From: an uncultured Lachnospiraceae bacterium | GTDB taxonomy: Bacteria; Bacillota_A; Clostridia; Lachnospirales; Lachnospiraceae | NCBI GenBank assembly: GCA_900553635.1 | Contig: USDU01000149.1 | Location: forward strand, 1-6,508 | DNA length: 6,508 nucleotides | Direction of reading: 5' to 3' | Part shown: in pieces, positions 5,159 through 6,508 of the stretch | How positions within the stretch are numbered: position 1 is the stretch's first letter | How the letters are laid out: each line of letters opens with the position of its first letter | The notes under the pieces: model-generated | The model's database searches: none | What the model saw: only the letters and a program-made list of their open reading frames with translations | Told to the model about the DNA's origin: nothing | Program-made: the position numbers and the translations under genes

Positions 5159-6058
5159 ATGGAACAGAAACAGGCAGCGGTTGGGATGACGAAGCTGGAC
5201 AGAGAGAATGTCTATGAATGGAAAAAAGTAAAAGACAGAATAACGACACACCTGGTGGAGCGTGCAGGCGTTCCGTTTTTACAATTTTCCCTTCTGGAGG
5301 AAACCGGCATCGCTACCCACGCCTTTTCCACCCGTCTGGGCGGCGTTAGCGAGGGCGTCTGCAGTACCATGAACGTAAGCTTCACCCGTGGCGACAGGGA
5401 AGAAGCGGTACGGGAAAACTATCGGAGGCTGGGCGAAGCTGTGGGCTTTGACTGCGCCGATCTGGTCTGCTCTGATCAGACCCATACCACGAACATCCGG
5501 GCTGTCACCGAAGCCGATCGGGGCAAGGGTTTTGCGCGCCCAAAGGACTACACCGACATAGATGGCCTGATTACCAATGTGCCGGGGCTCGTGCTGGCCA
5601 CCTTTTACGCGGACTGCGTACCGCTGTATTTTGTGGATCCGGTAAAGAAGGCCATCGGCCTGTCCCATTCCGGCTGGCGGGGTACGGTGGGAAAGATCGG
5701 GAAAAAGACAGTAGAACGAATGCAGGAAGAATATGGAAGTAACCCATCGGACATCCGGGCAGTTATCGGTCCCTCTATCTGTCAGGACTGCTATGAGGTG
5801 AGCGCCGATGTGATCGAAGAGTTCCGGAAGGCGTTTTCAAAGGAATACTGGCCGGAATTATACTATGCCAAAGAAAATGGCAAGTACCAGCTGAATCTCT
5901 GGAGAGCCAACGAGCTGATTTTCCGGGAAGCAGGAATTCTGCCGGAGCACACAGCAGTCACGGATCTCTGCACCTGCTGTAATCCATCTCTTTTATTCAG
6001 CCACCGGGCGTCCCATGGAAAGCGCGGAAATCTGGGGGCGTTCCTGATGCTGAAATAG
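5159..6058 (+). CDS. pgeF: PgeF/YfiH family protein (laccase-domain; purine nucleoside phosphorylase or peptidoglycan editing factor)
   Basis: Member of the YfiH/YlmD/LACC1 family. E. coli YfiH (PgeF) removes wrongly built UDP-MurNAc-L-Ser, and other members show purine nucleoside phosphorylase or adenosine deaminase activity, so the exact substrate is open. 299 residues by the ATG at 5159. Motifs: AFSTRLGGVSEG (55-66), SDQTHTTNI (105-113), TDIDGLITN (132-140), FYADCVPLYFVDP (149-161), GLSHSGWRGTVG (167-178), GPSICQDCYEV (204-214) and LCTCCNPSLLFSHR (270-283). The zinc-binding triad His109, Cys153 and His170 is complete. Residues 1-38 are a charged extension before the usual domain start, making the protein longer than the roughly 245-280 residues common in the family. 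The 93-base AT-rich gap upstream, which contains the inverted repeat, may give it separate control. It converges with the PRPP synthetase gene across a shared terminator. Confidence 0.92.
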   Translation: MEQKQAAVGMTKLDRENVYEWKKVKDRITTHLVERAGVPFLQFSLLEETGIATHAFSTRLGGVSEGVCSTMNVSFTRGDREEAVRENYRRLGEAVGFDCADLVCSDQTHTTNIRAVTEADRGKGFARPKDYTDIDGLITNVPGLVLATFYADCVPLYFVDPVKKAIGLSHSGWRGTVGKIGKKTVERMQEEYGSNPSDIRAVIGPSICQDCYEVSADVIEEFRKAFSKEYWPELYYAKENGKYQLNLWRANELIFREAGILPEHTAVTDLCTCCNPSLLFSHRASHGKRGNLGAFLMLK

Positions 6059-6084
6059 AGTGGTTATTTTGGGATAAATAATAA

Positions 6085-6126
6085 GGCCGATGCAATTCTA
6101 TCTGTTTCGATAATTTTGCATCGGCC
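6085..6126. terminator. Bidirectional terminator between pgeF and prs
   Basis: GGCCGATGCAA (6085-6095) and TTGCATCGGCC (6116-6126) form a perfect 11-bp stem. Within the 20-nt loop, TATC (6099-6102) can pair with GATA (6109-6112). Downstream on the plus strand the tail is weakly T-rich (CTGTTTTA); read on the minus strand it is TTATTATTTA. It sits 26 bases after the pgeF stop and 22 before the end of the convergent gene, so it probably serves both. Confidence 0.85.
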
Positions 6127-6148
6127 CCTGTTTTATCGGAGTTCTGAT

Positions 6149-6508
6149 TTATTTCCCAAGATCTCCGTTCTGCCTCTTTTCCAGGAGATTCCGGATCTTC
6201 TCGGTCGGGTTGTTGATCTTTCCAATCGGAGTGTCATGATTCATGGTATCAATAATCGTAGCCAGGAATTTGGTCATATCCGCTTCGGTGTAGTAGGGCT
6301 TCTCAAGAAGCTCCGGAGAGCGGTAGTTCAGGTTCGTGGTGACGATACGCTTGATGTAGCCCTTCTCGTAGTACTCGTCGAACTTTTCAAAGCCATCGGT
6401 GAAAAGGCCGAAGGTGCAGCAGACATAGACGTTGCGCGCACCCCGCTCCTTCATCTGCTTAGCCACATCCAGCATACTTCCGCCGGAGGAAATCATGTCG
6501 TCAATGAT
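6149..6508 (-). CDS. prs: Ribose-phosphate pyrophosphokinase (PRPP synthetase), C-terminal part only
   Basis: Makes 5-phosphoribosyl-1-diphosphate from ribose-5-phosphate and ATP, the precursor for purine, pyrimidine, NAD, His and Trp synthesis. Only the last 119 codons are visible; the gene runs off the window end. The visible part opens with IIDDMISSGGSMLDVAKQMK, the phosphoribosyl-binding loop of the type I phosphoribosyltransferase fold, followed by GARNVYVCCTFGLFTDGFEKF and IVTTNLNYRSPELL. The ATG at 6494-6496 codes for Met within that loop (preceded in frame by Ile-Ile-Asp-Asp), so it is not the start. The loop reads DDMISSGG where classical class I enzymes have DD(I/M)DTAGT-like sequence, and the tail to the stop is long; both agree with the longer PRPP synthetase variant I associate with Clostridia (from memory). 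Another phosphoribosyltransferase is a less likely alternative. Confidence 0.85.
   Translation of the reverse strand: MIDDMISSGGSMLDVAKQMKERGARNVYVCCTFGLFTDGFEKFDEYYEKGYIKRIVTTNLNYRSPELLEKPYYTEADMTKFLATIIDTMNHDTPIGKINNPTEKIRNLLEKRQNGDLGK

Noticed and set aside
1..6508. Mobile element, CRISPR, toxin-antitoxin or novel defence system
   Set aside because: No transposase, integrase, terminal repeats, spaced direct repeats or unexplained small-gene pair was seen; every sizeable ORF on the coding strand belongs to a recognisable housekeeping or transporter family.

Overview
The window looks like chromosomal core sequence from a Gram-positive Clostridia, most likely a Lachnospiraceae-type gut Firmicute. 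This rests on gene order (rplS, lepB, rbgA, lepB, rnhB, YraN-family gene), strong AGGAGG-type ribosome binding sites, a sigma-A-like promoter and moderately GC-rich coding DNA with AT-rich gaps. Genus cannot be fixed from the sequence alone.

Layout: a MATE-family membrane transporter, cut off at its 5' end by the window edge, fills 1-1152. A 253-base gap (1153-1405) follows, with a near-consensus extended -10 promoter and a leader of about 180 nt before rplS (ribosomal protein L19). A rho-independent terminator closes rplS. Next is a tightly packed same-strand block: lepB (signal peptidase I, first copy), rbgA/ylqF (50S-assembly GTPase), a second lepB and rnhB (RNase HII). The gaps are 21, 2 and 10 bases, so these four genes are very probably cotranscribed. 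A weaker terminator-like hairpin separates rnhB from a YraN/UPF0102 gene. An AT-rich gap with an 8-bp inverted repeat around a TATAAT leads to pgeF (YfiH/YlmD family, purine nucleosidase/peptidoglycan-editing fold). A bidirectional terminator (6085-6126) separates pgeF from a convergent, 3'-partial-in-window PRPP synthetase gene on the minus strand.

The genes serve housekeeping roles: ribosome composition and large-subunit assembly (L19, RbgA), protein export (two signal peptidases), removal of ribonucleotides or R-loops from DNA (RNase HII), cell-wall precursor quality control (PgeF) and nucleotide supply (Prs). The link is growth-rate-coupled housekeeping, not a single pathway.

I see no phage, insertion sequence, CRISPR, defence or biosynthetic cluster, no tRNA or rRNA, and no evidence of a previously undescribed system. 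The points most worth a second look are the long rplS leader, the two same-sized signal peptidase paralogues flanking rbgA (the second with an altered catalytic box), and the inverted repeat before pgeF.
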